Origin: an uncultured Bacteroidales bacterium
GTDB lineage: Bacteria > Bacteroidota > Bacteroidia > Bacteroidales > FEN-979
DNA: 64,000 nt
Assembly: GCA_903877385.1 (NCBI GenBank)
Contig: CAIRDP010000015.1
Coordinates: forward strand, 20,257-84,256
Direction: 5' to 3'
Shown here piece after piece: positions 45,798 through 54,504 of this stretch. How positions within the stretch are numbered: the first letter of the stretch is position 1; every line of letters starts with the position of its first letter. The notes beneath the pieces were generated by a model. The model saw only the letters and a list, made by a program, of their open reading frames with translations, was not told the DNA's origin and searched no databases. The translations under genes and the position numbers were made by a program.

Positions 45798-45805
45798 TAA
45801 CTTTG
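45798..45805 (+). promoter_or_regulatory. Predicted -7 element of the PorE-like gene
   Basis: TAACTTTG, an exact TAnnTTTG, 15 bases before the ATG at 45821. The -33 element is weak. Confidence 0.45.
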
Positions 45806-45820
45806 AAAAAATAATTCCAT

Positions 45821-47800
45821 ATGAGCCCCCGTTTTCTTGTTCCATTGCTGCTGATGCTCTCGGTTTTATCAGGGCCGGGGGGAGTTAAGGCAATGCCCGG
45901 GGACTCCTGTAAAATAGCCCTGGATAAGAAGATTGAAAAGAAGTATAACGATGCCACGATCAGTTTCAGGCATGGTAATTTCGTCAATACCATCATACTC
46001 CTCAGGGATGTCCTTAATGTAGAACCCAACTGCACTGATGCCGCCTACCTGATGGGACTGGCCAATATTAAAAAAGCCACCCCCAACTATAAGGATGCCG
46101 AAAAATGGTTCATGCAGGTGCTCTCTGCCTGTCCTTCGTATGATGTATACCTTTATTTCTACCTCGGCCAGATCGCTTATGGAGCCGAGAAGTATGCCGA
46201 TGCGGTGAAGTACCTGGATGTTTTTTTGAAGGATGTTGATAAGATCAAGAATGACGAGGACTATGACAAGGCAACGGAATTGTGCAAGTATGCCAGGTTC
46301 ATGGTGGATGCCATTGCACATCCCGTGCCTTTTGAACCTAAGGTGGTGGAAGGCATTTCCACGCCCCAGGATGAATACCTCCCAATTCTATCGCCCGACA
46401 ACCAGGTGGCTTTGTTTACCAGGGTTGTAAAGATGGAAGGTGACAGGAATTCGGTGGTTTCATCGGCCAGGATGAAGGAAAAGTTCATTTACAGCGAGAT
46501 GGATAAGGATGGGAACTTCAGTGCCGGGCAGGAGATGCCCGAGCCTTTCAACGTACAGGACAATGAAGGGGGAGCCACCCTTACCGCCGACAACAACACC
46601 CTTTTCTACACTGTTTGCAAATACGACAATGCAAAACACTACCTGAACTGTGATATTTATTATTCGGAAAGGGTAAACGGCGAATGGACGCCCATCAAAA
46701 GCGTAAGCGACAAGATTAACCTGCCTTATGCCTGGGAGTCACAGCCCAGCATTTCGGCCGACGGCAAAACCCTGTACTTTGTAAGCGACCGTCAGGGAGG
46801 GTTCGGGGGTTACGACATCTACCGTTCCATAAAAAATGAAAAAGGAGAATGGGGAACACCTATCAATATGGGACCAACCATCAATTCCAAAGGAAATGAA
46901 AAAGCCCCGTTCATACATCCCGACGGCAGAACATTGTATTTCTCTTCGGATGGCTGGATAGGGCTCGGGGGTTACGATATTTTCTATTCCCGGATGAATG
47001 ACAACGGTAGCTGGTCCAAACCTAAAAACCTGGGTTATCCTATTAATTCGCCGGATGACGAAGTGGGATTTTTTGTGAGTACCGACGGCAGCAAGGGTTT
47101 CTTTGCTTCCAATAAATACAAGGGCATGGGCGGATGGGACCTGTATTCCTTCAACCTGTACGAAGATGCCCGGCCCGAAAGGATTTTATTCCTGAAGGGC
47201 ACCGTACGCGATGAAAATACCGATGAACCGATCAGGGCGAGGATAGAGCTGAAAAACGTGGAGACCAAGATCGTGTCGGAGATCCCAATGGATACAAATA
47301 CCGGGAATTACGTTGCCGTAGCGCCCTATAACAATGATTATGTGATGACTGTAAAGAAGGCCGACTATGTGTACGAAACCAAGTACATAGCCAGGGTTGA
47401 CAGTTCACACCCCGCGGTAAGAAGTGTAAACGTGGACATCAAACCTATAGAACTGAACCAGTCGTACAGGATCAATGATATTTATTTTGGTTTTAATAAG
47501 TTTGACCTTACCGATGAATCAAAATTCGTACTTGATCAGCTGATTGAGTTCCTGAGCGAAAACCTGGTGATCTGCATCCAGATACAGGGGCATACCGACA
47601 ATATCGGTAAGGATGCTGATAATCTAAAACTTTCCGAGAACCGGGCCCGTTCGGTTTACAACTACCTCGTATTACGCGGGATATCCCAAGTTCGCCTTAC
47701 GTACCGGGGTTTTGGGAAGACCATGCCGGTGGCAGAAAATGATACGGAGGAAGGCAGGGCCAGGAACAGGCGAACGGTGTTCGTGATTACAAAGAAGTAA
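45821..47800 (+). CDS. PorE-like OmpA-family protein
   Basis: 659 aa. Signal peptide to about residue 25, TPR region (about 40-150), WD40/PD40-like propeller (about 185-440, with SADGKTLYFVSDRQGGFGGYD), carboxypeptidase-regulatory-like domain (about 465-545, LKGTVRDENTDEPIRARI) and OmpA C-terminal peptidoglycan-binding domain (about 550-659, IQGHTDNIGKDADNLKLSENR). This four-part order is that of PorE, the T9SS component thought to anchor the secretion complex to peptidoglycan. Bacteroidota encode several paralogues with the same layout, so the assignment to PorE proper is uncertain. It is not lipidated: no Cys follows the signal. Confidence 0.82.
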   Translation: MSPRFLVPLLLMLSVLSGPGGVKAMPGDSCKIALDKKIEKKYNDATISFRHGNFVNTIILLRDVLNVEPNCTDAAYLMGLANIKKATPNYKDAEKWFMQVLSACPSYDVYLYFYLGQIAYGAEKYADAVKYLDVFLKDVDKIKNDEDYDKATELCKYARFMVDAIAHPVPFEPKVVEGISTPQDEYLPILSPDNQVALFTRVVKMEGDRNSVVSSARMKEKFIYSEMDKDGNFSAGQEMPEPFNVQDNEGGATLTADNNTLFYTVCKYDNAKHYLNCDIYYSERVNGEWTPIKSVSDKINLPYAWESQPSISADGKTLYFVSDRQGGFGGYDIYRSIKNEKGEWGTPINMGPTINSKGNEKAPFIHPDGRTLYFSSDGWIGLGGYDIFYSRMNDNGSWSKPKNLGYPINSPDDEVGFFVSTDGSKGFFASNKYKGMGGWDLYSFNLYEDARPERILFLKGTVRDENTDEPIRARIELKNVETKIVSEIPMDTNTGNYVAVAPYNNDYVMTVKKADYVYETKYIARVDSSHPAVRSVNVDIKPIELNQSYRINDIYFGFNKFDLTDESKFVLDQLIEFLSENLVICIQIQGHTDNIGKDADNLKLSENRARSVYNYLVLRGISQVRLTYRGFGKTMPVAENDTEEGRARNRRTVFVITKK

Positions 47801-47811
47801 AACGGAATATC

Positions 47812-47886
47812 GAACACTGAACATTGAATGTTTATCGGATTGAGTAATTCGAAATTCAAAGTTCGTTGATCAGTATTCGATATTTA
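47812..47886. repeat. AT-rich ATTCG/AATTC intergenic repeat
   Basis: Degenerate words such as ATCGAACACTGAAC, ATTCGAAATTCAAAG and TATTCGATAT fill the gap between the PorE-like gene and ribH. Confidence 0.5.
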
Positions 47887-48354
47887 TTATTCCCCTAATG
47901 CCTTGACCACATTCGCCATCTCTATAGCTGCCAGCGCTGCGTCGAAACCTTTATTGCCGCCTTTGGTTCCTGCCCTTTCGATGGCCTGCTCAAGGTTGTC
48001 GGTGGTAAGCACTCCAAAGATCACGGGTACGCCCGAATCCATTGAAGCTGCAGCTACCCCTTTTGAGACTTCGGCTGAAACATAATCGAAATGAGGAGTT
48101 GCTCCGCGGATGACGGCTCCCAGGCAAATCACAGCATCGTACTTTGCGCTCATGGCCAGCTTTTTGGCCAGGAGCGGGATCTCGAATGAACCCGGGGCCC
48201 ATACCAGGTCGATCCTGGCATCATCGGCTCCATGGCGTTTAAGTCCGTCGAGGCACCCGCTCAGAAGTTTGCCACTGATGAACTCGTTGAAACGGGCGAT
48301 CACTATCGCGAATTTCAACCCTTTGGCATCCAGTTTTCCTTCAATTGTTCTCAT
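47887..48354 (-). CDS. ribH: 6,7-Dimethyl-8-ribityllumazine synthase
   Basis: 155 aa, normal length. The motifs [33 protein letters not shown] and [17 protein letters not shown] are typical. It condenses 5-amino-6-ribitylamino-uracil with 3,4-dihydroxy-2-butanone 4-phosphate, forming lumazine for riboflavin synthase. It is the last gene of the ribD-ribE-ribBA-ribH run. It is separated from ribBA by 160 bases of repeat DNA, so the transcript may be interrupted or the repeat transcribed through. Confidence 0.97.
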   Translation of the reverse strand: MRTIEGKLDAKGLKFAIVIARFNEFISGKLLSGCLDGLKRHGADDARIDLVWAPGSFEIPLLAKKLAMSAKYDAVICLGAVIRGATPHFDYVSAEVSKGVAAASMDSGVPVIFGVLTTDNLEQAIERAGTKGGNKGFDAALAAIEMANVVKALGE

Positions 48355-48374
48355 TGCTATAATTATTGGTTAAT

Positions 48375-48512
48375 TCTTTAAGTGATGAACAAGGCATTCG
48401 TAATTCAAAACTCTTTATTCGGCAATTGGCATTCATAATTCAAATTTCCTTCTTCGGCATTTGGCATTCGCAATTCAAAATTCGTTATTCGTTATTCGTT
48501 ATTCAATTTTTT
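48375..48512. repeat. ATTCGTAATTC-type repeat array
   Basis: Many imperfect copies of GGCATTCGTAATTCAAA, GGCAATTGGCATTC and a triple CGTTATT in the ribBA-ribH gap. No coding frame or RNA structure fits better. It resembles the short tandem filler repeats at 47812, 27041 and 56442. Confidence 0.6.
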
Positions 48513-48514
48513 AA

Positions 48515-49753
48515 TCAGCTCCTCCCCAGCTCTCCCACCTTCACTTCCTCCAGTATCAGCATATGCCCCATCTTCTCTTTCTTTGTCCTCAGGTACTTCA
48601 GGTTGCGTGAATGCTTGATGATCTGTATGGGAACACGTTCAACGATCTCCAGCCCGAAACCATGTATCCCTGATAATTTCTTTGGATTGTTGGTGAGCAG
48701 TTTTATTTTTCTTACTCCAAGGTCGGCAAGTATTTCGGCCCCGGTGCCATAATCCCGGAGGTCTGCTGCAAAACCCAGGGCATTGTTGGCCTCCACGGTA
48801 TCCATCCCCTTATCCTGCAGGGAATATGCCCTCATTTTATTGGGGAACCCTATTCCCCTTCCTTCCTGCCGCATATAAACCAAAACGCCCCTTCCCTCTT
48901 TAGATATCGCCTTCATGGCATAATCGAGCTGGTCGCCGCAGTCGCATCTCATGCTACCGAAAACATCGCCTGTTAGGCATTCCGAATGAACGCGCACCAG
49001 CACCGGCTCCCCGTCGTCCACCTTGCCTTTTACCAGGGCAAGATGATTCTCGCCGGTGATCTTGCTTTCGTAGCTGTAGGCAATGAACTCCCCGTATTTT
49101 GTGGGCATCTGCACCACGGCTTCACGGGCAATGATCTTTTCGGTTTGCCTGCGGTGATCGATCAGGTCTTTTATGGTGACGATCTTCAGTTTATGTTTTT
49201 TAACATATTCCATCAGCTCGGGAACCCTGGCCATGGAACCGTCTTCGTTCATGATCTCGCAGATGACTCCTGCAGGATAACAGCCGGCCAGTTTGGCCAG
49301 GTCTACCGATGCCTCGGTATGTCCTGCCCTTACAAGCACTCCTCCTTCCTTGTATTCTATAGGGAAGATATGCCCGGGCCTTGTGAAATCCCTTACTTTC
49401 GACTTGGGGTCCAGGACTTTCTTCACGGTAAGCGCCCTTTCGTATGCCGATATTCCCGTAGTACATTCACTGGCATCGATGGAAATCGTAAACGCGGTGC
49501 GGTTGGGATCGGTGTTCTTAGTGACCATGCGGTCGATGTTCAGTTCTTCAAGCCTCTCACGGATCACGGGAAGGCAGATCAGTCCGCCCCCGTGTTTGGC
49601 CATGAAATTGATCACATGTGGGGTTACCTTTTCGGCCGGTATTACCAGGTCGCCTTCGTTTTCCCGGTCCTCGTCATCCACCACGACGATCATCCTTCCT
49701 TTGCGGAACTCTTCGATGGCTTCTTCTATCGTATTGAAAGTGTATTCAGTCAT
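48515..49753 (-). CDS. ribBA: Bifunctional dihydroxybutanone-phosphate synthase / GTP cyclohydrolase II
   Basis: 412 aa, the usual length of the fused enzyme. The N-terminal half has the RibB signature VVDDEDRENEGDLVIPAEK and RPGHIFPIEYKEGGVLVRAG. The C-terminal half has the RibA zinc site CLTGDVFGSMRCDCGDQLD (three Cys) and MRQEGRGIGFPNK. It supplies both starting branches of riboflavin synthesis, from ribulose 5-phosphate and from GTP. It lies 21 bases downstream of riboflavin synthase in the riboswitch-controlled operon. Confidence 0.98.
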   Translation of the reverse strand: MTEYTFNTIEEAIEEFRKGRMIVVVDDEDRENEGDLVIPAEKVTPHVINFMAKHGGGLICLPVIRERLEELNIDRMVTKNTDPNRTAFTISIDASECTTGISAYERALTVKKVLDPKSKVRDFTRPGHIFPIEYKEGGVLVRAGHTEASVDLAKLAGCYPAGVICEIMNEDGSMARVPELMEYVKKHKLKIVTIKDLIDHRRQTEKIIAREAVVQMPTKYGEFIAYSYESKITGENHLALVKGKVDDGEPVLVRVHSECLTGDVFGSMRCDCGDQLDYAMKAISKEGRGVLVYMRQEGRGIGFPNKMRAYSLQDKGMDTVEANNALGFAADLRDYGTGAEILADLGVRKIKLLTNNPKKLSGIHGFGLEIVERVPIQIIKHSRNLKYLRTKKEKMGHMLILEEVKVGELGRS

Positions 49754-49774
49754 ATATAGTTTAATTTCCTTGTT

Positions 49775-50413
49775 TCAGAATCCGTATTTATCAAGAAATT
49801 CAGGGCTGATCCTGCTTGCCGGACCCGGGTTCCCTGTGAATTTCTCAATGTATCTCGCGACCATGTCGCATTCAATGTTCAGAATATCCCCTGGTTTTTT
49901 ATCCCTGAGGGTGGTCACTCCCATGGTATGGGGGATCAGTGACACATCAAACATCCCCTCACCTGTATGAACCACGGTAAGGCTTATGCCATCAAGGGAT
50001 ACAGATCCTTTCGGGATCATGTATTTCAGTATTTCAGGGCCGGCTTTCACGGTGATCCATACTGCATTATCTTCTTTTTTTACCTGGCGGATGAGCCCTG
50101 TACCGTCAATATGGCCCGATACCAGGTGCCCACCAAGACGTGATGAAAGCTGAAGCGCACGTTCGAGGTTTACCGGGCTGCCGGTTTTGAGTGCGCCCAG
50201 GTTGGTCATGCGCATGGTTTCGGGCATCACATCTACCGTGAACGAATCAGGGCCTGCTGAGGTGACTGTAAGACAGGCGCCATTCGTATTCACACTGTCG
50301 CCCTGGCTGAGACCCGATGCGACCACATCCGCAGTGATCAGCATTGAAAAAGATTTTACCCCTTTCCTTACCGACTTAACAATCCCGATTTCTTCAACGA
50401 TTCCAGTGAACAT
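49775..50413 (-). CDS. ribE: Riboflavin synthase, alpha subunit
   Basis: 212 aa with the two tandem lumazine-binding domains expected: residues 1-95 (MFTGIVEEIGIV, SVNTNGACLTVT, FTVDVMPETMRMTNLGAL) and about 96-200 (LVSGHIDGTGLI, SVSLDGISLTVV, FDVSLIPHTMGVTTL). It dismutates two lumazines to riboflavin plus the pyrimidine. The gene starts 15 bases after the ribD stop and is followed by ribBA. Confidence 0.97.
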   Translation of the reverse strand: MFTGIVEEIGIVKSVRKGVKSFSMLITADVVASGLSQGDSVNTNGACLTVTSAGPDSFTVDVMPETMRMTNLGALKTGSPVNLERALQLSSRLGGHLVSGHIDGTGLIRQVKKEDNAVWITVKAGPEILKYMIPKGSVSLDGISLTVVHTGEGMFDVSLIPHTMGVTTLRDKKPGDILNIECDMVARYIEKFTGNPGPASRISPEFLDKYGF

Positions 50414-50428
50414 AGTATCATACTGTTG

Positions 50429-51538
50429 CTATTCGACGCGATATTCATTTTTCAAATATCCTTCGATCATAAAATCATTTCCCACTTTCCTGATCTTCAT
50501 ATCCCTCAGGTTTATGGCTTGTTCCATGGCTGAAATTCCTTCTCCTCCCACTGCAGTAGGCGCTTTGGCTCCTCCCAGTATCTTTGGTGCGATAAAAGCT
50601 ATCACTTTGTCGGCCAGCCCATCCTTCAGCACCGAAAAAGCCAGTTCACTGCCTCCTTCCAGGAGGATCCCGTCGATATCCATGGCTCCCAGCATGGCAA
50701 ACAGCCAGGCCAGGTCAACCCGCCCGTCTTTTTCGGGACAGACAAATACCTGCGCACCGGTCCTCCTGATCTCATTGATCTTGTTTTTACCCGCTTTTTC
50801 GGTGCAGGCAATAAGGCAAAGCTGGGGATCGTTCGTAAGAACCTTGGCCTCCAGGGGGATCCTCAGGGAGGAATCGGCAATAATTTTAAGAGGCTGCCTT
50901 GGCTTTTTCCCTGCCAGCCTTACATTCAACATAGGGTCATCGAAGAGCACCGTATTAACCCCAACCATTACCGAACTCATTTTTTGCCTGAGCCTGTGGA
51001 CAATTTTACGGGATTCCTCGCCGGTGATCCAGCGCGAGGCATTATCAACCGTGGCAATCTTACCATCCAGGGTCATGGCATATTTAAATACGACGAATGG
51101 TTTGCGGGTGGTGACAAATTTTATAAAAATCTCGTTCAGCTTTTTGCACTCACTCTCGAGAATACCGGAATGGACTTCTATCCCGTGATCCCTTAGAATT
51201 GAGATGCCTTTCCCGTTAACCAGGGGATTCGGGTCCCGCATACCTACGATGACCTTTTTAATGCCTGAACGTATGATCAGCTCGGTGCATGGAGGGGTTT
51301 TACCCTGGTGGCCGCAGGGTTCAAGATTCACATATAATTCAGCCCCATCCACCGGTTCCGAAGCCGAGTTTATGGCATTCACTTCGGCATGGGCTCCTCC
51401 GAACTCCTTATGCCATCCCTGGCCTATGACCTTCCCGTCTTTTACCACGACAGCCCCTACGAGGGGATTTGGCGAAACAAATCCTGAGCCTCTCGATGCC
51501 AGGCTTATTGCACGTCGCATGTACTGCATAGTGGTCAT
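50429..51538 (-). CDS. ribD: Bifunctional pyrimidine deaminase/reductase
   Basis: 369 aa. The N-terminal cytidine-deaminase-like domain has HAEVNAI and EPCGHQGKTPPCTE, which bind zinc with His and two Cys. The C-terminal reductase domain starts with FVVFKYAMTLDGKIATVDNA and includes WITGEESRKIVHRLRQ and ILLEGGSELAFSVL. It carries out the second and third steps of riboflavin synthesis. As first gene of the operon it lies directly behind the FMN riboswitch and attenuator, so the whole pathway is turned down when FMN is plentiful. Confidence 0.97.
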   Translation of the reverse strand: MTTMQYMRRAISLASRGSGFVSPNPLVGAVVVKDGKVIGQGWHKEFGGAHAEVNAINSASEPVDGAELYVNLEPCGHQGKTPPCTELIIRSGIKKVIVGMRDPNPLVNGKGISILRDHGIEVHSGILESECKKLNEIFIKFVTTRKPFVVFKYAMTLDGKIATVDNASRWITGEESRKIVHRLRQKMSSVMVGVNTVLFDDPMLNVRLAGKKPRQPLKIIADSSLRIPLEAKVLTNDPQLCLIACTEKAGKNKINEIRRTGAQVFVCPEKDGRVDLAWLFAMLGAMDIDGILLEGGSELAFSVLKDGLADKVIAFIAPKILGGAKAPTAVGGEGISAMEQAINLRDMKIRKVGNDFMIEGYLKNEYRVE

Positions 51539-51571
51539 AGTATTAAATTTGAGCCCCGGGCCGGAACGGGC

Positions 51572-51613
51572 AAAAAAAAACAGGGCCCCGAAAAACCAAT
51601 CAGGGCTCTGTTA
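51572..51613 (-). terminator. Riboswitch-controlled attenuator of the rib operon
   Basis: Minus strand: AACAGAGCCCTGA pairs with TCGGGGCCCTGTT (13 bp with one A-C mismatch and one G-U) and is followed by nine T in a row. It sits between the FMN aptamer and ribD, 34 bases before the ATG, as expected for transcription attenuation. Confidence 0.8.
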
Positions 51614-51649
51614 AAACCAAAAACTTCGAAGCATAATTACCTCAAAATC

Positions 51650-51793
51650 CTTTGTCTTCTTCCATCCAGACTGTAACTGTCGGTACCGTAGTTTCAACGG
51701 TTCCCTCCTTAAACCCGGGATGAACTTGCATCCATGGATCTTAGGAATAGCGGACTTTACCGCCGATCGGGAATTTCACCCTGCCCTGAAGAT
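51650..51793 (-). promoter_or_regulatory. FMN riboswitch (RFN element)
   Basis: The minus strand carries the RFN consensus blocks in order: ATCTTCAGGGCAGGGTGAAA with ATTCCCGATCGGCGGT next to it, AAGTCCGC, a variable arm, then CCGACAGTTACAGTCTGGAT and GGAAGAAGA closing P1. The 5' AUCUUC and 3' GAAGA arms form P1. It controls ribD-ribE-ribBA-ribH through the terminator just downstream: FMN binding would favour termination. Confidence 0.95.
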
Positions 51794-51843
51794 AATTGTT
51801 ATTAAAGAACGAAAAATGATTCAAACTGATTGTTAAAGCCTCT

Positions 51844-51884
51844 CCTCCGGTTATCCGGAAAAATTGTAATTGTTGTACCGGAGG
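51844..51884 (-). other. 5'-terminal stem-loop of the rib leader
   Basis: Perfect 8-bp inverted repeat CCTCCGGT / ACCGGAGG with a 25-base loop, beginning about where the transcript should start. It lies upstream of the RFN aptamer and is not part of its consensus. It may protect the 5' end or bind a regulator. Confidence 0.4.
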
Positions 51885-51893
51885 AAACTAATG

Positions 51894-51901
51894 CAAAGAT
51901 A
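51894..51901 (-). promoter_or_regulatory. Predicted -7 element of the rib operon
   Basis: Minus strand TATCTTTG, an exact TAnnTTTG; the expected start near 51886 gives a leader of about 350 bases holding the riboswitch. The -33 element is weak. Confidence 0.5.
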
Positions 51902-51944
51902 CTGTTTTTTTAGTTTGTTAAATAATTCACAATATTTTTTCCTT

Positions 51945-51985
51945 AAAAAAAAGACTTCCCCGGTTTGCCGTGGAAGTCTTTTTTT
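51945..51985 (-). terminator. Intrinsic terminator of the 52001 gene
   Basis: Stem AAAAAAAGACTTCC / GGAAGTCTTTTTTT with a 12-base loop, 15 bases after the stop codon at 52001. Confidence 0.8.
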
Positions 51986-52000
51986 GATCAGGGAATCATC

Positions 52001-54361
52001 TTACTGTATGATGATCTTTTCGATCTGGTTCCTTGTATCAGTTTTCACTTTCATGATATAGGTTCCCTTTGGCAGGTATGAAAGATCGATCTGGTCTTTC
52101 AGTGTGTTTCCTGCAGCCTCATATACATGCTGGTAAACCGAATGCCCCTGGATGTCGGTAACAACGACATTTGCAGTCTGGTTGCCGAGATTAGCTATCT
52201 TGAGGTTAACGATACCGTTTGAAGGGTTGGGCAGAACAGAAATACTCAGGTCGGTCGACAGAGGATCTGAAATACCGGTACAAGTCTGGAACTGGTAAAA
52301 AACAGTGTCGTTTACAAGGCCATGGCAAGGCAATGCTGCATGTACCATCAGCACAAGGTAAACTCCGTTGTTTTTATCGTTCGTCATAGGATGGTAAGTG
52401 GTCACCATGGCCTGGGGGTTATCGAAAAAGCCGTCGCCAAGGGTCACCCATGCATTCTGATCATAGCCTGTGCCGCTTCCGTGAACTGTAATAGCCGAAA
52501 GATAGTTGCAGAAAATGGAATCGTTCCCTGCAAAGGCAGTCGGAGGAGCCTGTACAGTAACATGGGTTGAATCAACAACGGTATTGGTCCCGTCATTTAC
52601 CGAAATGATATAGGTTGTTGAAGTTGCCGGATGAGCGACAGGATTTTGCAATGTCGATGTAAACCCGGCAGGATTTGATGTCCATGAATAGGTGTACGAG
52701 CCACTGCCTCCCGAAACGGTCACCCCGAGTTGAGTGCTGTCTCCGGTACAAACGAGGTTAGGCACTGAAGAAGCTGTTGCCATAAGGATGTTTCCGAATG
52801 AGAAACTTCCGATGCGGGTCTTCCATGACATCGAAGATGTTGTGGAATAATATTCGTTAGTATACCAGAATTTTGAAGGCTGGCTGGGATCTGCCGACAT
52901 TGCGGTATAGTCTCCCCACCTTGCTCTTCCGCTGTATACATAGGTTTGGGCCCCGCCTCCAACCTTGATATTTGTTTCGGCTATGGTCATGGTATTCAGT
53001 GGGTCAGAGGCTAAGCGGCCGGTGTACACAACCGAAGGATAAATTGTTGAACTGGAGAGTGAATAACCGAGAGCAATATTACCCAATGAGTCCATTGCCA
53101 TACTGCCACTCCACCTGAAACTGTTATCAGGATTATAAGTACCTTCCTGGTATTCGGTCCAGTTTGCAGGGTCCGTCATGTCGTTCCTGAGTTCATACCA
53201 ACGGATGGCGGCAACACCGCCTACGTTGATGGTTGAGTTGGAAACCATGGACCAATGGTCGTTGAATTTACGAAAGGCCAGGCGGTGCATAAGACCACGG
53301 TCTGATAAGGGATCGAGTTTAACTGTTGTTCCCGGCTGGGGAATTATCATAGAACCACTTCCCCATGAATTATAGGCAGACACTGGGAGCTGGATAAGTT
53401 CGGTATAGGTAGAATTTGCAGGGGTTGTCCAATCCACGTGAAATCCGTAGATCCTGATATGGTTGGCGTGCTGGTATGCGAAGAAACAGGGAGTGCCTGC
53501 AGGAGGATAAGCTCCGTCGCAATCAGAAGGAAGTACGCACCAGGGGTCTCCGCTTGGAAGAGTGAACATTACCATCTGGGCCGAAGAAGCTCCTGAATAC
53601 ATGGCATCTTTTTCGAAAGCGCTGTAACCTGTGCCTACATAGTTTGATCCGTTGGCAAAATTGTTTGTAGTCATATAGATGCCATCACCCCAGATACCTA
53701 ATTTTGGGTAGTCTCCCATATTGGTGTAACTGAACTCATAACGATACCATGATCCTGTAGGGTCATTGGTCTGGGATACGGCAACCATTTCATAATATGG
53801 TCCGCTGGGGTAATTCGGAAGAGAAAACTGTGACATCACCCAGCGATCATTCACTTCGTCATATAAAACAACTGCATCACCGTCATTGCTGTTGTGAGGC
53901 ATTCCGTTCCAGATGGAGCTGTTCGTAAATGGGCCAATGAGTTTATTACCGCTTTTGTCATAAATTGCATAGCTTAGGTTCACAGTCTGGAAATAATGGC
54001 TGAGGCCAACATCTCCATCGGTATCCGGAGGCAGACAGTTACAGATACTGCCAACGCCGTCGAAAGATAAAAGAACCGAATCGGGCTGCCTTGAACCGTT
54101 ATAGTTCTGGATTGTATGATCAGGGGCCATCGCACCTTCTTCGATTGGATAACCGAACGGACGAATATTATTTCTGATAATACCATCTTTCCATGAGTTG
54201 TCGGCGGGTCCCGGAGGATTATTGATCAAATCCCGGAGGGGCGGCGACACATCATGATAGGTCGATCTGAAAACCTGCGGTATTAACGCAGGCTCCTTCT
54301 GTGCCATAACACTACCTAGCATCAGGCAGAAGAATAAAACCAGTGTAATAATTCTTTTCAT
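52001..54361 (-). CDS. Large secreted protein with PKD-like domain, T9SS cargo
   Basis: 786 aa. Signal peptide cleaved near GSVMAQ. Residues ~80-530 form a large beta-rich domain with many Trp, Tyr and Asn residues (GSICNCLPPDTDGDVG, YPKLGIWGDGIYMTT, HWSMVSNSTINVGGVAAIRW), of unknown function but seen in other Bacteroidota surface proteins. A PKD/Ig-like domain follows (about 540-615, SGGSGSYTYSWTSNPAG). The last ~80 residues are a type A T9SS sorting domain, VLPNPSNGIVNL to QIEKIIIQ. It is monocistronic with the best-matching promoter of the window and a strong terminator. Confidence 0.87.
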   Translation of the reverse strand: MKRIITLVLFFCLMLGSVMAQKEPALIPQVFRSTYHDVSPPLRDLINNPPGPADNSWKDGIIRNNIRPFGYPIEEGAMAPDHTIQNYNGSRQPDSVLLSFDGVGSICNCLPPDTDGDVGLSHYFQTVNLSYAIYDKSGNKLIGPFTNSSIWNGMPHNSNDGDAVVLYDEVNDRWVMSQFSLPNYPSGPYYEMVAVSQTNDPTGSWYRYEFSYTNMGDYPKLGIWGDGIYMTTNNFANGSNYVGTGYSAFEKDAMYSGASSAQMVMFTLPSGDPWCVLPSDCDGAYPPAGTPCFFAYQHANHIRIYGFHVDWTTPANSTYTELIQLPVSAYNSWGSGSMIIPQPGTTVKLDPLSDRGLMHRLAFRKFNDHWSMVSNSTINVGGVAAIRWYELRNDMTDPANWTEYQEGTYNPDNSFRWSGSMAMDSLGNIALGYSLSSSTIYPSVVYTGRLASDPLNTMTIAETNIKVGGGAQTYVYSGRARWGDYTAMSADPSQPSKFWYTNEYYSTTSSMSWKTRIGSFSFGNILMATASSVPNLVCTGDSTQLGVTVSGGSGSYTYSWTSNPAGFTSTLQNPVAHPATSTTYIISVNDGTNTVVDSTHVTVQAPPTAFAGNDSIFCNYLSAITVHGSGTGYDQNAWVTLGDGFFDNPQAMVTTYHPMTNDKNNGVYLVLMVHAALPCHGLVNDTVFYQFQTCTGISDPLSTDLSISVLPNPSNGIVNLKIANLGNQTANVVVTDIQGHSVYQHVYEAAGNTLKDQIDLSYLPKGTYIMKVKTDTRNQIEKIIIQ

Positions 54362-54422
54362 AAAAACGCTGATATTGACTGTGTGAAACTTAAATTGAAA
54401 TCTTTAAGGGATTTATTCCTTA

Positions 54423-54451
54423 CAAAAGTAGGGTAAAGTTCGATACACAAA
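54423..54451 (-). promoter_or_regulatory. Strong Bacteroidota promoter of the 52001 gene
   Basis: Minus strand: TTTG (54451-54448), 17 bases, then TACTTTTG (54430-54423); both elements match. Confidence 0.6.
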
Positions 54452-54504
54452 TACAATATGACGTTTTTTTTATATAATTTTAACTCGAAAATAAAAATAT
54501 CCAG

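Noticed and set aside
48375..48512. Possible small gene or RNA in the ribBA-ribH gap
   Set aside because: Sequence is built of degenerate repeat words with no start-stop frame or stable stem.
50187..51188. 333-codon frame antisense to ribE and ribD
   Set aside because: It spans the ends of two certain genes in the opposite direction and looks like low-complexity Ser/Pro/Leu sequence.
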